From Robiginitalea myxolifaciens (GTDB lineage: Bacteria; Bacteroidota; Bacteroidia; Flavobacteriales; Flavobacteriaceae): a stretch of DNA of 64,000 nt. The position numbers were made by a program, and so were the translations under genes. Location: NCBI RefSeq assembly GCF_900115205.1, contig NZ_FOYQ01000002.1, forward strand, positions 620,001 to 684,000. The letters are read 5' to 3'. Every line of letters begins with the position of its first letter. The stretch's first letter is position 1. Below are positions 63,536 through 64,000 of this stretch, piece after piece. Under the pieces are notes generated by a model. That model was given only the letters and a program-made list of their open reading frames with translations, was not told the origin of the DNA and searched no databases.

Positions 63536-64000
63536 ATGAAAAAGAAACTACTCATTCTCGCAATCCTAATCCTGGGCACTTCCGTAAGTCAGGCCCAATG
63601 GGGTAAGCGCGTCAAAGGAAACGGTGACGAGACTACGGAAACCCGCGAAGTAGGCACCTACGAACGCCTGAGCGTGTCGCATATTTTTAAAGTTACCCTG
63701 GTTAAGGGAGCCGAAGGGCGCCTGACCATTGAGGGCGAAGAGAACCTCCTCCCCTACGTAATTACAGATGTAAGCGGCGGACGATTAAAGATCACTGTAG
63801 AAAAAGGTGTTCAATTACAAGCCAGCAAAGGCTCCGACGGAATCCGGGTTCGGGTGCCGGTTACCGATCTGGATGAGATCACCGTTAGTGGCGCAGCAGA
63901 TATTTATTCGGAAGGGAAATTCTCTTTTGACAAATTGCGTGCAGAATCATCAGGAGCCTCTGAATTGCACCTGGACGTCTCGGCCAGCGAAATCCGGGTT
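63536..64000 (+). CDS. GIN (DUF2807) domain protein, 3' truncated by window edge
   Basis: 155 codons are visible from ATG 63536. A clean signal peptide (KKKLLILAILILGTSVSQAQ) is followed by the head-GIN pattern: VGTYERLSVSHIFKVTLVKG, IEGEENLLPYV and the ITVSGAADIYSEG strand near residue 125. The family forms a beta-helix in the envelope; function is unknown. It lies 23 bp after the DUF4097-like gene and is presumably the fourth gene of the sigma operon. The end is outside the window. Confidence 0.88.
   Translation, partial: MKKKLLILAILILGTSVSQAQWGKRVKGNGDETTETREVGTYERLSVSHIFKVTLVKGAEGRLTIEGEENLLPYVITDVSGGRLKITVEKGVQLQASKGSDGIRVRVPVTDLDEITVSGAADIYSEGKFSFDKLRAESSGASELHLDVSASEIRV

Overview
The window is a chromosomal segment from a member of the Bacteroidota, almost certainly a marine-type Flavobacteriaceae. 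The evidence is repeated promoters of the Bacteroidota form (TTTG, about 19-20 nt, then TAnnTTTG), very few Shine-Dalgarno sequences, a type IX secretion (T9SS) C-terminal sorting domain, SprB-type repeats, a zinc-motif-free DnaX, and lineage-typical families (DUF3822, DUF4126, GIN-domain, TMEM220, MiaE). The genus cannot be fixed from the sequence alone. No tRNA, IS element, prophage or CRISPR array was seen. Most of the window is compact housekeeping DNA; the clearly accessory part is 12.9-31.6 kb.

Layout. 1-2.4 kb: 3' part of clpC with a strong terminator, then a small STAS-like protein. 2.4-12.9 kb: nnr (NAD(P)HX repair) divergent from thrA-thrB-thrC, then gcvT plus an SDR, a flavodoxin-like protein, a pterin dehydratase and a YebC-family regulator, closed by a bidirectional terminator. 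12.9-31.6 kb: two giant secreted multidomain proteins on the minus strand, 31 bp apart. The upstream one (2,998 aa) starts with a cohesin-like domain and ends with a T9SS sorting domain. The downstream one (3,190 aa) has no sorting domain but ends in a dockerin-like double calcium loop. I read them as a candidate self-assembling surface complex, which is the most interesting item here. 32-35.1 kb: kdsB, a HAD phosphatase, a KdnB-like Kdo 8-oxidase and a PlsC-like acyltransferase (LPS Kdo/Kdo8N chemistry). 35.2-39.3 kb: a DUF4126 membrane protein, a RecD2-like helicase, and a pilin-like protein, DUF3822 and rsmD operon.

39.27-39.58 kb holds the RNase P RNA gene on the minus strand. dnaX follows and carries an A10 slippery run exactly after the ATPase/oligomerisation domains, with stops close by in both other frames, predicting a gamma-like short form. 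41.6-48.5 kb is a complete eboA-B-C-D-E-F operon (precursor export/metabolite traffic cluster) followed by a TMEM220 gene. 48.6-53.4 kb: miaE; pdxH-sixA-ppk1. 52.5-55.2 kb: pyrR-pyrB-small protein-rnz operon. 55.3-61 kb: rpsA, a LysM protein, cmk and lon. 61.3-64 kb: an ECF sigma factor, a membrane anti-sigma-like protein, a DUF4097-like beta-solenoid protein and a GIN-domain protein cut by the window edge.

Starts were re-chosen where an upstream promoter or family alignment argued against the longest frame (thrC, dnaX, pyrR, rpsA, lon, cmk, the 132-aa protein). Domain positions are approximate, and all family assignments are by recognition of motifs and sequence character, not by database search.
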